A stretch of 37,271 nt of DNA. Source: Tardiphaga sp. GTDB lineage: Bacteria > Pseudomonadota > Alphaproteobacteria > Rhizobiales > Xanthobacteraceae. Every line of letters begins with the position of its first letter. Positions within the stretch are counted from its first letter, which is position 1. Below are positions 16,935 through 25,708 of this stretch, one piece after another. The notes beneath the pieces were generated by a model that worked only from the letters and a program-made list of their open reading frames with translations, ran no database searches and was not told the origin of the DNA. The stretch is from assembly GCA_028290355.1 (NCBI GenBank), contig JAQGKA010000122.1, positions 1 to 37,271 on the forward strand, read 5' to 3'. The translations under genes were made by a program, and so were the position numbers.

Positions 16935-16949
16935 TTAACAAAGGGTTAA
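16935..16949. promoter_or_regulatory. perfect TTAA-N7-TTAA (CtrA-type) box in a divergent promoter region
   Basis: TTAA (16935-16938), seven bases, TTAA (16946-16949) is an exact core match to the CtrA site. It lies between the minus-strand membrane protein gene (start 16863) and the plus-strand gene at 17091, so it could control either. Confidence 0.55.
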
Positions 16950-17090
16950 TACGCGAACCGCTTCCCGCGCATGGCTCGGCGCCGCCGCCCGGCGAGCAAA
17001 ATCGTCAGGGCGTTAACCACCCGATGGCATATTGACGGCTGATTCGACCCGCCTTTACACCGCCTTCCCTGTCCCCCAGTTCGCGTGCGC

Positions 17091-17801
17091 ATGTCCCTGC
17101 TTTTCCCGACCCAGACCACGATGCGGCGGCGGCGCCGCAAACGGCGCAGCCATCTCGTGCCGATCGTGCTTGGCGGCCTGTTCGCGGCAAGCGCGATCGC
17201 GACGGTCGCCTACCTGCTGTGGCCGACCTGGCAAAGCGCCAAGGTGGGCGATCCCGACCGGATTCCGGTCAGCGTCGGCGCCACCTTGTTCAACGTTCCC
17301 ACCTATGCCTTCCGCCGCAAGGTGCAGAAGCATTCCGGTCCGCAGGAGCGTGTCGATCTCAGTTACAACTACCCGTCACTCGAGGCGACCGACGCGCCCA
17401 GGCATGTCAGCGTCGAAACTTTCGATGAGAACCAGCAGCCGATCGACAGGATCTTTCTATCGATCTCGGCGCATCACGACGCGCTGTCGCCGGACACGCG
17501 CTTGCGCACGATCTATCCGCGCTATGTCGAGCAGGCTCCAACGGCAGAGGACGGCCTGACCACGCGGCCGTTCCGCGACAACTCGCCCTACAGCCATGAA
17601 GACCTGTTTCTCGGCGATGCGCCCACGCTGGTGGCGCGCTGCACCCGCGATGCCGCCACGCCCGGCATGTGCCTGAGCGAACGCCGCATCGACGGCGCCG
17701 ACCTCACCTTTCGCTTCCCGCGCGCCTGGCTGGAGCAGTGGCGCGAGGTGGGGAATGCGATGGACCGGCTGACAGCGCAACTGAGTGGCCCGCGGGGGTA
17801 G
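17091..17801 (+). CDS. single-span membrane-anchored protein, unknown function
   Basis: This 236-residue protein has a short basic N-terminus (MRRRRRKRRS at 11-20), one transmembrane helix (about 22-44) and a periplasmic domain of about 190 residues with no family I recognise. The N-terminal charge places the tail in the cytoplasm and the large domain outside. Two cysteines near 185 and 195 (ARCTRD and GMCLSER) could form a disulphide. The ATG at 17091 was chosen; GTG at 17085 and ATG at 17121 are alternatives. A CtrA-type box lies about 140 bases upstream. Confidence 0.75.
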   Translation: MSLLFPTQTTMRRRRRKRRSHLVPIVLGGLFAASAIATVAYLLWPTWQSAKVGDPDRIPVSVGATLFNVPTYAFRRKVQKHSGPQERVDLSYNYPSLEATDAPRHVSVETFDENQQPIDRIFLSISAHHDALSPDTRLRTIYPRYVEQAPTAEDGLTTRPFRDNSPYSHEDLFLGDAPTLVARCTRDAATPGMCLSERRIDGADLTFRFPRAWLEQWREVGNAMDRLTAQLSGPRG

Positions 17802-17822
17802 CAATCATTCCGCAGTCTCGTG

Positions 17823-17971
17823 CCCCGGATGCTGCGCAACGCGCCGCCTTGGCGGCGTGGTGCGCTGCTAATCCGGGGCCTACAGCCAGCACAGCTTGTG
17901 GGTCCCGGATCTGCGGAGCGGCATGCGGCGATGCTTCGCATCGCCTGAGAATGCCGCACCGCGTCCGGGAC
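17823..17971. repeat. paired hairpin intergenic repeats
   Basis: Two consecutive palindromic units: CCCCGGAT (17823-17830) with ATCCGGGG (17871-17878), and GTCCCGGA (17902-17909) with TCCGGGAC (17964-17971). They have GC-rich interiors including GCGGCATGC and ATGCCGCACCGC. The GTCCCGGA...GCACCGCGTCCGGGAC layout is a common dispersed element in this bacterial family (from memory). It fills the gap between two convergent genes. Confidence 0.75.
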
Positions 17972-17985
17972 ACGAGGCATTGTCG

Positions 17986-18216
17986 TCAGCCGTTGTCGAC
18001 GAGGTCTTCTTCCAGGATCGCCATCTGGAACTGGAACGAGCGATCGTCGTCCTCATCGTCGACAAACAGCACGCCGATGAATTCCTCGCCGATATAGACC
18101 TCGGCCGAATCATCCTTCTTCGGTCGCGGCACCACGCGGAGCTTCTGGTTGCCGAATACGCGCTTGAGATAGGCGTCGAGCTTTCTGACTTCCTGAACGT
18201 CCACAGGTGTCTCCAT
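17986..18216 (-). CDS. DUF3126 family protein
   Basis: This 76-residue acidic protein matches the small, conserved alphaproteobacterial family DUF3126. Family phrases are VRKLDAYLKRVFG, RVVPRPKKDDSAEVYIGEEFIGVLF and FQFQMAILEEDL. It is cytoplasmic, has no known function, and looks complete (the family is about 70 residues). It lies about 120 bases downstream of cysE on the same strand, a frequent pairing in alphaproteobacteria as far as I recall, which may hint at shared expression. Confidence 0.88.
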   Translation of the reverse strand: METPVDVQEVRKLDAYLKRVFGNQKLRVVPRPKKDDSAEVYIGEEFIGVLFVDDEDDDRSFQFQMAILEEDLVDNG

Positions 18217-18333
18217 TGCAATTGTTGTGATCGGTGTGATGCCGAAGCTTTAAAGCGAGACGGCGCCCACGGCTAGGCTGTTTGTCGAGAAATCACACAC
18301 ACAGATTAAAACACCTGCAAAACGTCCGAAAGA

Positions 18334-19161
18334 TCAAAGCCCGGTCGCGTTCAGCATCTGGTTCATGGTGCGCGACGGCTCTGCACAGCCGGCCTCGCCG
18401 ACAATTTTCGCAGGCACGCCGGCCACGGTGACGTTATGCGGTACCGGCTTGACGACCACCGAGCCCGCGGCGATCCGCGCGCAATGGCCGACTTCGATAT
18501 TGCCGAGAATTTTCGCGCCGGCGCCGATCAGTACGCCGTGCCTGATCTTCGGGTGACGGTCCTCGTTCTCCTTGCCGGTGCCGCCGAGCGTCACACCGTG
18601 CAGGATCGAGACGTCGTCCTCGATGACAGCGGTCTCGCCGACCACGAAGCCGGTGGCGTGATCCAAAAAGATTCCGCGACCAATCTTTGCGGCCGGATTG
18701 ATGTCGGTCTGGAATACCGCGGAGGACCTGCTCTGCAGGTACCAGGCAAAATCCTTGCGGCCCTTGTTGTGCAGCCAGTGCGCCAGGCGATGGGTCTGGA
18801 TCGCGTGAAAGCCCTTGAAGTACAAAAGCGGGTCGATGAAGCGCGTGGTGGCAGGATCGCGGTCGAACACCGCGACGAGGTCGGCGCGAAACGCGTTGCC
18901 GAGATCGGGCTCGTCGCGCAGCGCTTCGTCAAAGGTCTGGCGGATCAGATCGCCCGACAGCGCCGAATGATCGAGCCGCTCGGCGACACGATGCACCACC
19001 GATTCTTCCAGACGGTTGTGATGCAGCACGGTGGAGTAGATGAACGATGCCAGCTCCGGCTCGCGGTGGACGATGTCCTCCGCCTCGGTGCGAATGCGAT
19101 CCCAGATCGGATCGAGCGTTGCCAGTTTCGCGTTCTGCGGAATGAGGTTCTGTACGGCCAT
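18334..19161 (-). CDS. cysE: serine O-acetyltransferase
   Basis: This 275-residue enzyme acetylates L-serine with acetyl-CoA, the first step of cysteine synthesis. An alpha-helical N-terminal domain (about 12-140) precedes a left-handed beta-helix. The catalytic histidine is in LDHATG (H168), with further active-site residues in ILHGVTLGGTGKE (about 187-199). Hexapeptide repeats (IGAGAKILGNIEVG) follow, and the C-terminal tail (to GL) lacks the terminal isoleucine that binds the CysK active site in some species. The ATG at 19161 gives the normal family length; the frame runs 35 codons further upstream without support. Confidence 0.95.
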   Translation of the reverse strand: MAVQNLIPQNAKLATLDPIWDRIRTEAEDIVHREPELASFIYSTVLHHNRLEESVVHRVAERLDHSALSGDLIRQTFDEALRDEPDLGNAFRADLVAVFDRDPATTRFIDPLLYFKGFHAIQTHRLAHWLHNKGRKDFAWYLQSRSSAVFQTDINPAAKIGRGIFLDHATGFVVGETAVIEDDVSILHGVTLGGTGKENEDRHPKIRHGVLIGAGAKILGNIEVGHCARIAAGSVVVKPVPHNVTVAGVPAKIVGEAGCAEPSRTMNQMLNATGL

Positions 19162-19399
19162 GCTGGACTCGCAAATTCTCAATGTTCGGTCATGCACTAT
19201 AGCACAACGCGGGGTTCTGTCGCGACAGGCCTTGCGCCATGATGAACGCCGACTACCCGCGAACACCTGCTAAGGCATTGAATAAGCAGAAGTTCTCGGA
19301 CGATCCGCGAGCTGCCTCAGCGCGAGGCGTGCATCAGAAATGGGCGGCCGTTTGGTCAAAACAAGGTGTAGGCCAGCACCATCGTGCCAGTGACTGACA

Positions 19400-20152
19400 T
19401 CATACCCGGCGCGACAGGAAGTCCAGCACGCCTTCCTTGTAGACACGGTCGCCGACCGCACGCATGTGATCGCGGTTGGGGATGTCCAGCACCTCGGAGC
19501 CTTCGATCACCTGCTGCAATTCCTGCGCGGAGCCGGCGATCTCGTCGATGGTACCGACGGCGATCAACGTGGGTACCTTGATGCGCGCGGCTTCTTCCTG
19601 CGTCATCAGACGCCGCGATCCGCGCATGCAGGCGGCGAGCGCGAGGCGGTCGGAGCGGGTCTGGTCGGCGAAGGTGCGAAAGGTGCGGCCGACGGGATCC
19701 GTGACATCGTCGAGCGACGGCGCTTCCAGCGCGAGCGCGACATTTTCACCGGGGCCACCGCCCTTGATCAGGCCGATGCCGAGGCCTGCGATGATCGCAC
19801 TACGCAGCAACTGAGGCTGAGTTTCCGCGATCAGCGCCGTAATGCGAGCGCCCATCGAATAGCCCATCATATCGGCGCGTTCGATCTTCAGATGCGCCAT
19901 CAGCGCGCGGACGTCGCCGGCCAGCAGGCTTAGATGGTAGTCTTCCGGATCATACAGTTTCGTGGAATCGCCGTGGCCGCGATGATCGAGGGCGACGACG
20001 CGCTTGCCGTGCTTCTTCAGCTCCGAAACCCAGGTCGGATACACCCAGTTGACGTTCTTGCTGGAGGCGAAGCCGTGCACGAGCACGATCGGATCGCCCT
20101 CGCCTTCATCGAGATAGGCAATTTCAACATCGCCGTTGTGAAAGCTCGGCAT
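19400..20152 (-). CDS. alpha/beta-fold hydrolase
   Basis: This 250-residue cytoplasmic enzyme has the complete alpha/beta hydrolase triad: S99 in GYSMG, D203 in GTIDEIAG and H229 in RDHMRAVG. The oxyanion element is HGF (26-28). DHRGHGDS (56-63) is also typical of the esterase/lactonase-like group. The substrate cannot be deduced. The ATG at 20152 follows GGAA; a TTG directly before it is less likely. The upstream membrane-protein gene ends about 50 bases before it on the same strand, so co-transcription is possible. Confidence 0.92.
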   Translation of the reverse strand: MPSFHNGDVEIAYLDEGEGDPIVLVHGFASSKNVNWVYPTWVSELKKHGKRVVALDHRGHGDSTKLYDPEDYHLSLLAGDVRALMAHLKIERADMMGYSMGARITALIAETQPQLLRSAIIAGLGIGLIKGGGPGENVALALEAPSLDDVTDPVGRTFRTFADQTRSDRLALAACMRGSRRLMTQEEAARIKVPTLIAVGTIDEIAGSAQELQQVIEGSEVLDIPNRDHMRAVGDRVYKEGVLDFLSRRV

Positions 20153-20203
20153 CAAAAATTCCGTTTGTAATGGGGAATGGGTAATCGGCGGGAGGCGCGC
20201 AGT

Positions 20204-21352
20204 TTAGCCGTGCACGGCGATCGCCGCCAGTGTGGGAGGTAAGGCCATTTCGTGGCGGAGCCGCAGCTCATGGCGCAGCCGCCGCGCCTTGGAGCGCTGC
20301 AGCCACGACCAGGTGAGGCGTTCGGTAGTGGCCTTGATGGAAGAGAGAAATCCGAACAACGCCAGCAGCGCCCAGAACACCCACATGGTCAGGTTGAACG
20401 CGCCGGCCGCCAGCAGCAGCGCGCCGCGGCCGAACATTTTTATGATGGCGCGGGTCTGGCCGCCCTTCGATTCCGCGAGCTTTGCCGCGCGGGCCACGTC
20501 CTTTGGTCCCTCGGCGATGCGCAGCGTATCCAGCGCGCCGCGGGCGCCGGCCTTCTCGCTGACGCGGCCGACATCCTTCGCGAGGCGAACGAGCCCGCCG
20601 GCCTTCTCGGCGCGGAACGCGGCCTTCACCGCATCGATGGTTTTGCCCGGCCGCAGGATCGAGGCATCGGCCATCGCCGTCTGCAGCAGCGGCGTATCGA
20701 CGACGCTGCGCGCCGATCGCCCGGCCCAGACAGTAAGCCCCTCGCCGAGCCGCCCGACCTTGCGGGCGTCCTTGACCAGCGTCAGCCCGGCCCGCACCGG
20801 CGCAACGCCGCCGACGGTGACATAGGTCGCGGCCGTCACCGCAAGGCCGGCAGCGGCGAGGCCCAGAATCAGATGATCGGTGTCCTCGCCCATGGCGAGA
20901 TGCTTGCCTTCGCGGACGACGTCGCGGATGTCGCCAAACACGAACAGATCGCCGGCCACGGTACCCGACATGCTGCCGACATCGTCGGCATTGCCGGTGA
21001 CGAAGCCGGTGGCGAATTTACTGGCGAAATGCGAGGCGGAATTCTCTTCGGCCACGGCATCGCTGACGCGCTTCGTCAGCTCCTCGGGCAGCACGACATT
21101 CTTGGCAGCTGCAACCTCGACAAAGCTCTTCGCCAGATCGGCATCCCCAGCCGCCAGCGCGTCCTCGATATTGCGCCTCAGCACCGCCGGATCATTCTTC
21201 AGTGCGGAATTGACCTGGGCGTCGGCCAGCGCCACGGGGTCATCCTGCGCCGCCAGTACGGCGCCGGCATCATGGGCACGCGGCCACAGCAGCAGGCCGA
21301 CGGTGGCGCAGACCGCTATTCCCGTCAGTGCTGTGTCGATCCGGAACCACAT
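20204..21352 (-). CDS. uncharacterised membrane protein
   Basis: This 382-residue protein begins with a transmembrane helix (about 5-23), followed by a helical, probably periplasmic region (about 30-155). A hydrophobic hairpin (about 160-185, LILGLAAAGLAVTAATYVTVGGVAP), an alanine/lysine-rich helical region and a C-terminal membrane helix (FNLTMWVFWALLALFGFLSS) complete it, with a basic tail RSKARRLRHELRLRHE. No known family is recognised. The ATG at 21352 was chosen because it starts just before the first membrane helix; the frame remains open 51 codons upstream. Confidence 0.75.
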   Translation of the reverse strand: MWFRIDTALTGIAVCATVGLLLWPRAHDAGAVLAAQDDPVALADAQVNSALKNDPAVLRRNIEDALAAGDADLAKSFVEVAAAKNVVLPEELTKRVSDAVAEENSASHFASKFATGFVTGNADDVGSMSGTVAGDLFVFGDIRDVVREGKHLAMGEDTDHLILGLAAAGLAVTAATYVTVGGVAPVRAGLTLVKDARKVGRLGEGLTVWAGRSARSVVDTPLLQTAMADASILRPGKTIDAVKAAFRAEKAGGLVRLAKDVGRVSEKAGARGALDTLRIAEGPKDVARAAKLAESKGGQTRAIIKMFGRGALLLAAGAFNLTMWVFWALLALFGFLSSIKATTERLTWSWLQRSKARRLRHELRLRHEMALPPTLAAIAVHG

Positions 21353-21587
21353 TGCGCGCAAAACCCTATCTCTGCACCTCTTGGACAGGTGGTGTGCCGT
21401 TTTTGCGACACAACTGCCCCGACGAAAGAAGGGCTTCTCGAACACACCAGGATTGTGTCGAATTTGCCCCAAGCAATGAACCATTCGTGGCCTAGGAATC
21501 AGCACCAGCGGCCAGTATGGTGCGCCGCACTGAATGGCGCGAGACCCCTGTTTAAGTCCGCAGCCGTTGCGAGCAAAGGTAGAGAAG

Positions 21588-21833
21588 ATGTCCGACCACG
21601 TCGTTCCGCACTTTCACAATGATGCCGGCGTTCCGATCATCGAGATCGGTTCGAAGGAGTTCATGTGTGTGGGCGCCAATCCGCCGTTCGATCATCCGCA
21701 CGTCTTCCTCGACCTCGGCAACGACAACGAGATCATCTGCCCGTATTGCTCGACGCTGTATCGCTTCGCCGCTGATCTCGGCCCCGGTGCGGCCCGCCCG
21801 CCGGAATGCGTGGTGCACGACAAGGTCGCCTGA
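21588..21833 (+). CDS. zf-CHCC zinc-finger protein (NDUFS6-like)
   Basis: This 81-residue protein matches the small CHCC zinc-finger family related to the mitochondrial complex I subunit NDUFS6. Probable zinc ligands are the Cys in KEFMCVG, His in FDHPHVF and both Cys in CPYC. Alphaproteobacterial homologues are conserved, and a link to complex I assembly is plausible but not shown here. The ATG at 21588 is taken as start. The FAD monooxygenase begins nine bases after the stop, so the two form an operon. Confidence 0.88.
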   Translation: MSDHVVPHFHNDAGVPIIEIGSKEFMCVGANPPFDHPHVFLDLGNDNEIICPYCSTLYRFAADLGPGAARPPECVVHDKVA

Positions 21834-21842
21834 TCCCACACG

Positions 21843-23042
21843 ATGGCTCTGTCGCGCACCATCGTCATCGCTGGTGCCGGCATCGGCGGATTGACGGCAG
21901 CGCTGGCGCTCGCCGCCAGGGGATTTCGCATCCTCATCCTTGAGAAGGCCGAACGGCTGGAGGAAGCCGGCGCCGGGTTGCAGCTGTCGCCCAATGCCAG
22001 CCGGGTGCTGATCGACCTCGGCCTGCAGCCTCGCCTCGCCCCGCACCTCATGACGCCCGATGCCGTCAGCATCATGAGCGCGCGCAGCGGCGGCGAGGTG
22101 ATCCGCCTGCCGCTCGGCATCGCGGGCGAATTCCACGCCGCCGCACCCTACTGGCTGATCCATCGCGCCGATCTGCAATCCGCGCTGCTGGCTGAAGTGA
22201 ACAACCATCCCGGCATCGAATTGCGGCTCGGCTGCCAGTTCGAGGATTTTGATGTCCATTCCACCGACGTCGTGGTCGGCCATCGCAAGGGCGTGGCGCG
22301 CGAACACGAACCGGCGCTGGCGCTGATCGGGGCCGACGGCGTCTGGTCCGCGGTGCGACAGCAGCTGTTTCCCGACACCCAGGCGGAATTCGCCGGGCTG
22401 ATTGCCTGGCGCGGCACCATCGACGCCAGGCAATTGCCGCGCGAGCTGACACCGCACCGCGTGCAGCTATGGATGGGTCCGAAGGCACATCTGGTGGCCT
22501 ATCCGATGTCGTCAGGCAAACAGATCAACGTGGTGGCAATCATGCCCGGCGCCTGGAACAGGCCAGGCTGGAGCGCGCCGGGCGACCCCGCCGAGATCAA
22601 GAACCATTTTGCGGCGTCGCGCTGGCCGGACAATGCCCGATTGATGATCGGCGCCGTCGACGACTGGCGGCGCTGGGCGCTGTTCACCATGCGCGACGGC
22701 GGGGTCTGGCACAAAGGCCCGGTGGCACTGCTCGGCGATGCCGCGCACGCCATGCTGCCCTTCGCAGCCCAAGGGGCCGGCATGGCGATCGAAGACGCCG
22801 CAGTGCTGGCAAAATGCTGCGGCGAATTCATCGACGATCCCGCCAACATTGCGGTGGCGCTGCAACGCTATGCAATGATGCGCCGCTCACGCGTCGGAAG
22901 GGTTCAGCGCACGGCGCGGCAATCCGGACAGATCTATCACCTCCGCGGGCCGATGGCGCTGGCGCGCGACCTGACCATGCGGGCATTGGGCGCGCCGCGG
23001 CTGCAGGCGCGGCAGGACTGGATCTACGACTGGAAGCTGTGA
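21843..23042 (+). CDS. FAD-dependent aromatic monooxygenase (salicylate hydroxylase-like)
   Basis: This 399-residue class A flavoprotein monooxygenase has the dinucleotide-binding GAGIGG (11-16) with a following acidic residue (E34), the DG motif in GADGVWSAVR, and the GD motif in LLGDAAHAMLPFAAQGAGMAIEDA. It would hydroxylate an aromatic or ring substrate using NAD(P)H and oxygen; the substrate is unknown. It resembles salicylate or 6-hydroxynicotinate hydroxylases, and UbiH-type enzymes are more distant. It is co-transcribed with the zinc-finger gene (9-base gap), which would be unusual for a catabolic gene and may favour a housekeeping role. Confidence 0.9.
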   Translation: MALSRTIVIAGAGIGGLTAALALAARGFRILILEKAERLEEAGAGLQLSPNASRVLIDLGLQPRLAPHLMTPDAVSIMSARSGGEVIRLPLGIAGEFHAAAPYWLIHRADLQSALLAEVNNHPGIELRLGCQFEDFDVHSTDVVVGHRKGVAREHEPALALIGADGVWSAVRQQLFPDTQAEFAGLIAWRGTIDARQLPRELTPHRVQLWMGPKAHLVAYPMSSGKQINVVAIMPGAWNRPGWSAPGDPAEIKNHFAASRWPDNARLMIGAVDDWRRWALFTMRDGGVWHKGPVALLGDAAHAMLPFAAQGAGMAIEDAAVLAKCCGEFIDDPANIAVALQRYAMMRRSRVGRVQRTARQSGQIYHLRGPMALARDLTMRALGAPRLQARQDWIYDWKL

Positions 23043-23075
23043 GGCACTACACCGCCGGCGCCAGACCTCGGCGCC

Positions 23076-23504
23076 CTAATCGATCGCGCTGCTGGAGCGT
23101 TTGCGGGCGCTCTTGGGCGGCGTCGGCGCGACGGGCGTCGCCACCACCGGTGCGCTGGCCACGCATTTGCTGCGCTGCCAGTTCTCTTCCGCAAGCTTCG
23201 CCGATGCCCGCGCCGAGATGTAATCGTTACGGTAGGCGAGTTCGCCGACCACCGATCCGGCGGCGCCGGTCTCGGCCTTGTCGATCAGCCCCTGCAATTC
23301 CGCGGTCCGCGCGGCCAGCGCCTTGCGCTCGGTTTCGAGCTGCTTGCAGTCATACAGGTTATATTTCGCGGGATCGACGAAGGCCCCCGACGCAAAACTG
23401 TCGCCGAGCCCGGCGCAGCCGCCGAGACCAGCGCCGAGCTCCAGCAACGACGCCAAAGCGGCGGCGCGGGCAAGCAGATGAAGATGGTAACGGCGATCGA
23501 TCAT
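23076..23504 (-). CDS. small lipoprotein, unknown function
   Basis: This 142-residue protein has a lipoprotein signal peptide with lipobox LGGC (C30) followed by AGLGDSF. After the signal a helical region, rich in Glu/Lys/Ala (YDCKQLETERKALAARTAEL), forms a probable coiled coil (about 50-90). A further Cys (SKCVAS) and a proline/basic tail (TPPKSARKRSSSAID) end the chain. No family is recognised. The ATG at 23504 is the only start that places the lipobox at a normal distance. It converges with the FAD monooxygenase. Confidence 0.8.
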   Translation of the reverse strand: MIDRRYHLHLLARAAALASLLELGAGLGGCAGLGDSFASGAFVDPAKYNLYDCKQLETERKALAARTAELQGLIDKAETGAAGSVVGELAYRNDYISARASAKLAEENWQRSKCVASAPVVATPVAPTPPKSARKRSSSAID

Positions 23505-23724
23505 ATGGCTTGGTAACCCGACAACATTGAAGTTGCGTAAAGCAGCGCGAGGTGACCGGATTGAGGCCGACCGGACCTCGAATCCGGACCCGGATCCTGC
23601 GATATGCGTCGTTATACCCGCCCCGATCCCCAAGGCCAGGTCGCCTCCGACGAGAAGCGCAGCCAGCCCAACTGCTGGCTTGGTCGATCAACGGCCCGTG
23701 ACCTTCGCGCCGGGATGTCCGGGG

Positions 23725-24696
23725 TCAAACGCCCTCATAGACCAGCCGGGTGAAGAAGCCCGAATCGATCACGAACTGTCCCCACTTGGCATCGAACGCG
23801 GCAGTCGGCTTGGCCGCGACCGTCTCGTCGCGCGACCTGCCCTGTTTTTTGAGCGCCGCAACATTGTCGCGGATGGCGACGAGCATGTCGCGGAATTCCT
23901 TGAGCTCTGCCTTGTTGCTGACCGGCTTGCCGTGGCCCGGGATGATGATCGTGTCGTCCCGCGTCGCGGCGAGATTGGCATCGGACGCAGCGATCATTCC
24001 ATTGATGCTGCCGCCCGTCGAATAATCGATGAACGGATAGATGCCGTTCCAATAGGTGTCGCCGACGTGAACGACGTTCGCTTCGGCAAACGTCACCGAG
24101 ATGTCGCTGTCGGTATGCGCAGACCCATAGTGCTTCAGATGGATCGAAGCGCTGTTGAGCTTGAGGCTGTGCTCCTTCGCAAAGACCTCGCTGGGGATTG
24201 CACCTGGCGCCGAAGGAAGAAAATTATAATCCCAGTCTTCAACGCGCTGGATGCCGGACAAGTGCTTGCGGGTGTTGTTCTGGGCGATAATTTTCGCGCC
24301 GGCCGCATGCAGCCATGCATTGCCGTCCGCATGATCGAAGTGCCAGTGGGTATTGATGAGGCGCGTCACCGGATCGGCACCGAGATCGGCGAGAGCCTTG
24401 GTGAGCTGCGGGCGCGATACGCCGATGCCGGCATCGACAAGCAGTTTGCCGTCGGAGCCCGTAAGCACGGCGATATTGCCACCGGAGCCCTCCAGCACGC
24501 TGACGTTGTTTCGCAATTTGTAAGTCACGATCGGCGAAGCAGCGGCACTGTCCTTGATCAGGCTGACGAGGCCGCGGGCTTCCGCGAAGGCCTCACGCGG
24601 CGTGAGCCAGCCTTTGGTGGCGGCATATGTCGCTCCGGCCACACAACAGAAACAGAAGTGCCGGCGTGAAAACAGATTTGGCTGCGCAAGCGTCAT
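23725..24696 (-). CDS. metallo-beta-lactamase-fold hydrolase, exported
   Basis: This 323-residue protein has an N-terminal SRRHF motif (10-14) followed by a hydrophobic stretch, suggesting Tat export. The metallo-beta-lactamase domain (about 60-270) contains THWHFDHADG (H117, H119, D121, H122), then GSAHTDSD, VGDTYW and IPGHGKP, giving the remaining metal ligands. It therefore probably binds two zinc ions. The substrate is unknown. The ATG at 24696 follows GAGGAAGAG, a good ribosome site. The C-terminal 50 residues are an additional helical extension. It is transcribed alone. Confidence 0.9.
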   Translation of the reverse strand: MTLAQPNLFSRRHFCFCCVAGATYAATKGWLTPREAFAEARGLVSLIKDSAAASPIVTYKLRNNVSVLEGSGGNIAVLTGSDGKLLVDAGIGVSRPQLTKALADLGADPVTRLINTHWHFDHADGNAWLHAAGAKIIAQNNTRKHLSGIQRVEDWDYNFLPSAPGAIPSEVFAKEHSLKLNSASIHLKHYGSAHTDSDISVTFAEANVVHVGDTYWNGIYPFIDYSTGGSINGMIAASDANLAATRDDTIIIPGHGKPVSNKAELKEFRDMLVAIRDNVAALKKQGRSRDETVAAKPTAAFDAKWGQFVIDSGFFTRLVYEGV

Positions 24697-24954
24697 GACT
24701 CTTCCTCGTTTCATTCTGCTGGGGAGTTCATCTCATTGGCGGCGACGTTGGATTTCGCGCAAGCTGAAGCTAGTCAGATTCATGGTCGGGCTTTGGCTCA
24801 GAGTTTGGTTTAATGTGTGAAAGCAACAGTGGCTGTCTTCACCGTCCGATCACAGCCGAGCCGCTGGATTTCGCCCAAGCGTGTCGATTTTTAAACCGAT
24901 TTTCCTCACGTACAATCGCGCGCTCATTGCCTTGCTAACCTGACGGAGGTGGGA

Positions 24955-25311
24955 ATGAATAACTACAGGACCAGATGGCATGGACTTTATGCCGAATACG
25001 TTGAACAGTCCGTGCAAGCCGTCTTCGGCCACGTCGAGAGAATCATCGTCGGTACCTTGATTGTATCGGCCGGCACACACGTCTCGACGAATGAGCCCGC
25101 CATCATGCTGTTCGGCTATTTGCGCCACGGTCTGGTGGGCCGAGGCGTCGAATTGTTCGGCGTCATTCTCCTGTTTCTCAATTTTCTCGACGGCTTGTAC
25201 CGGCTCTCCAAGTCGGAGTGGCATTCGGCACTCCAGATCATCATGTCGATCTGCTACATCGCGTTGTCCGTGCGCCTCGTGCAGCTCATCCTCGCATTTC
25301 GCGGCGAATAG
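24955..25311 (+). CDS. small three-helix membrane protein, unknown function
   Basis: This 118-residue protein has three hydrophobic segments: about 24-45 (ERIIVGTLIVSAGTHVS), 55-78 (GRGVELFGVILLFLNFLDGLY) and 92-113 (ALQIIMSICYIALSVRLVQLIL). No known family was identified. The ATG at 24955 follows GGAGGT by four bases. It lies alone between a minus-strand hydrolase and small Cys-rich genes. G+C content is lower than its neighbours by eye, so it may be accessory. Confidence 0.72.
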   Translation: MNNYRTRWHGLYAEYVEQSVQAVFGHVERIIVGTLIVSAGTHVSTNEPAIMLFGYLRHGLVGRGVELFGVILLFLNFLDGLYRLSKSEWHSALQIIMSICYIALSVRLVQLILAFRGE

Positions 25312-25394
25312 CCGCCGCGCAGAACTGCTGCGCACGCAACAGTTCTGCGAACTGCGATCAAACCGCCTGAAGCGAGCTGACGATCGGGCTGGTT

Positions 25395-25634
25395 CTACCA
25401 GCACCTGCGGACAAACACGCAGCCATTCGGACCGCAGGTGCGCACGCGCCGGCACCCGCCATAGCGATTACCGCGATAGACACTGCGACGATAGACATAT
25501 GCCTGCTCAATGAGCGAATTGGCCGATGCGGCGTTTGCGATTGCCGCACCGTTCATAGGAGCGGCGACGGATCCTGTCGCGCCGGCAAAAGCAAGACAAG
25601 CGAAAGCCAGGATTCCAAGCGCAATTCGTTTCAT
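25395..25634 (-). CDS. small exported cysteine-rich protein
   Basis: This 79-residue protein has a signal peptide (about 1-25, cleavage near SVAAP) and a short basic mature region. The end carries four cysteines (C61, C67, C72, C78) in GGCRRVRTCGPNGCVFVRRCW, enough for two disulphides. Length and layout resemble small secreted Cys peptides common in Bradyrhizobium-like genomes, with no function known to me. The ATG is preceded by GGGAGAA. The Cys-repeat protein is transcribed in the same direction 75 bases upstream, so they may be co-transcribed. Confidence 0.75.
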   Translation of the reverse strand: MKRIALGILAFACLAFAGATGSVAAPMNGAAIANAASANSLIEQAYVYRRSVYRGNRYGGCRRVRTCGPNGCVFVRRCW

Positions 25635-25708
25635 ACGCGTTCTCCCTCTCTCTTTTTTATCGCTTCCCAGCGGAAATCGCGAACGTCAGCCCAATGGACT
25701 CAACAAGT

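Noticed and set aside
20252-21622. 456-codon plus-strand frame opposite the membrane-protein gene
   Set aside because: Composition is Arg/Gln/His-rich with no hydrophobic helices, whereas the minus strand encodes clear membrane helices.
22469-23530. 353-codon plus-strand frame overlapping the FAD monooxygenase in another frame
   Set aside because: The monooxygenase frame holds all three flavin motifs; this one is arginine-rich noise.
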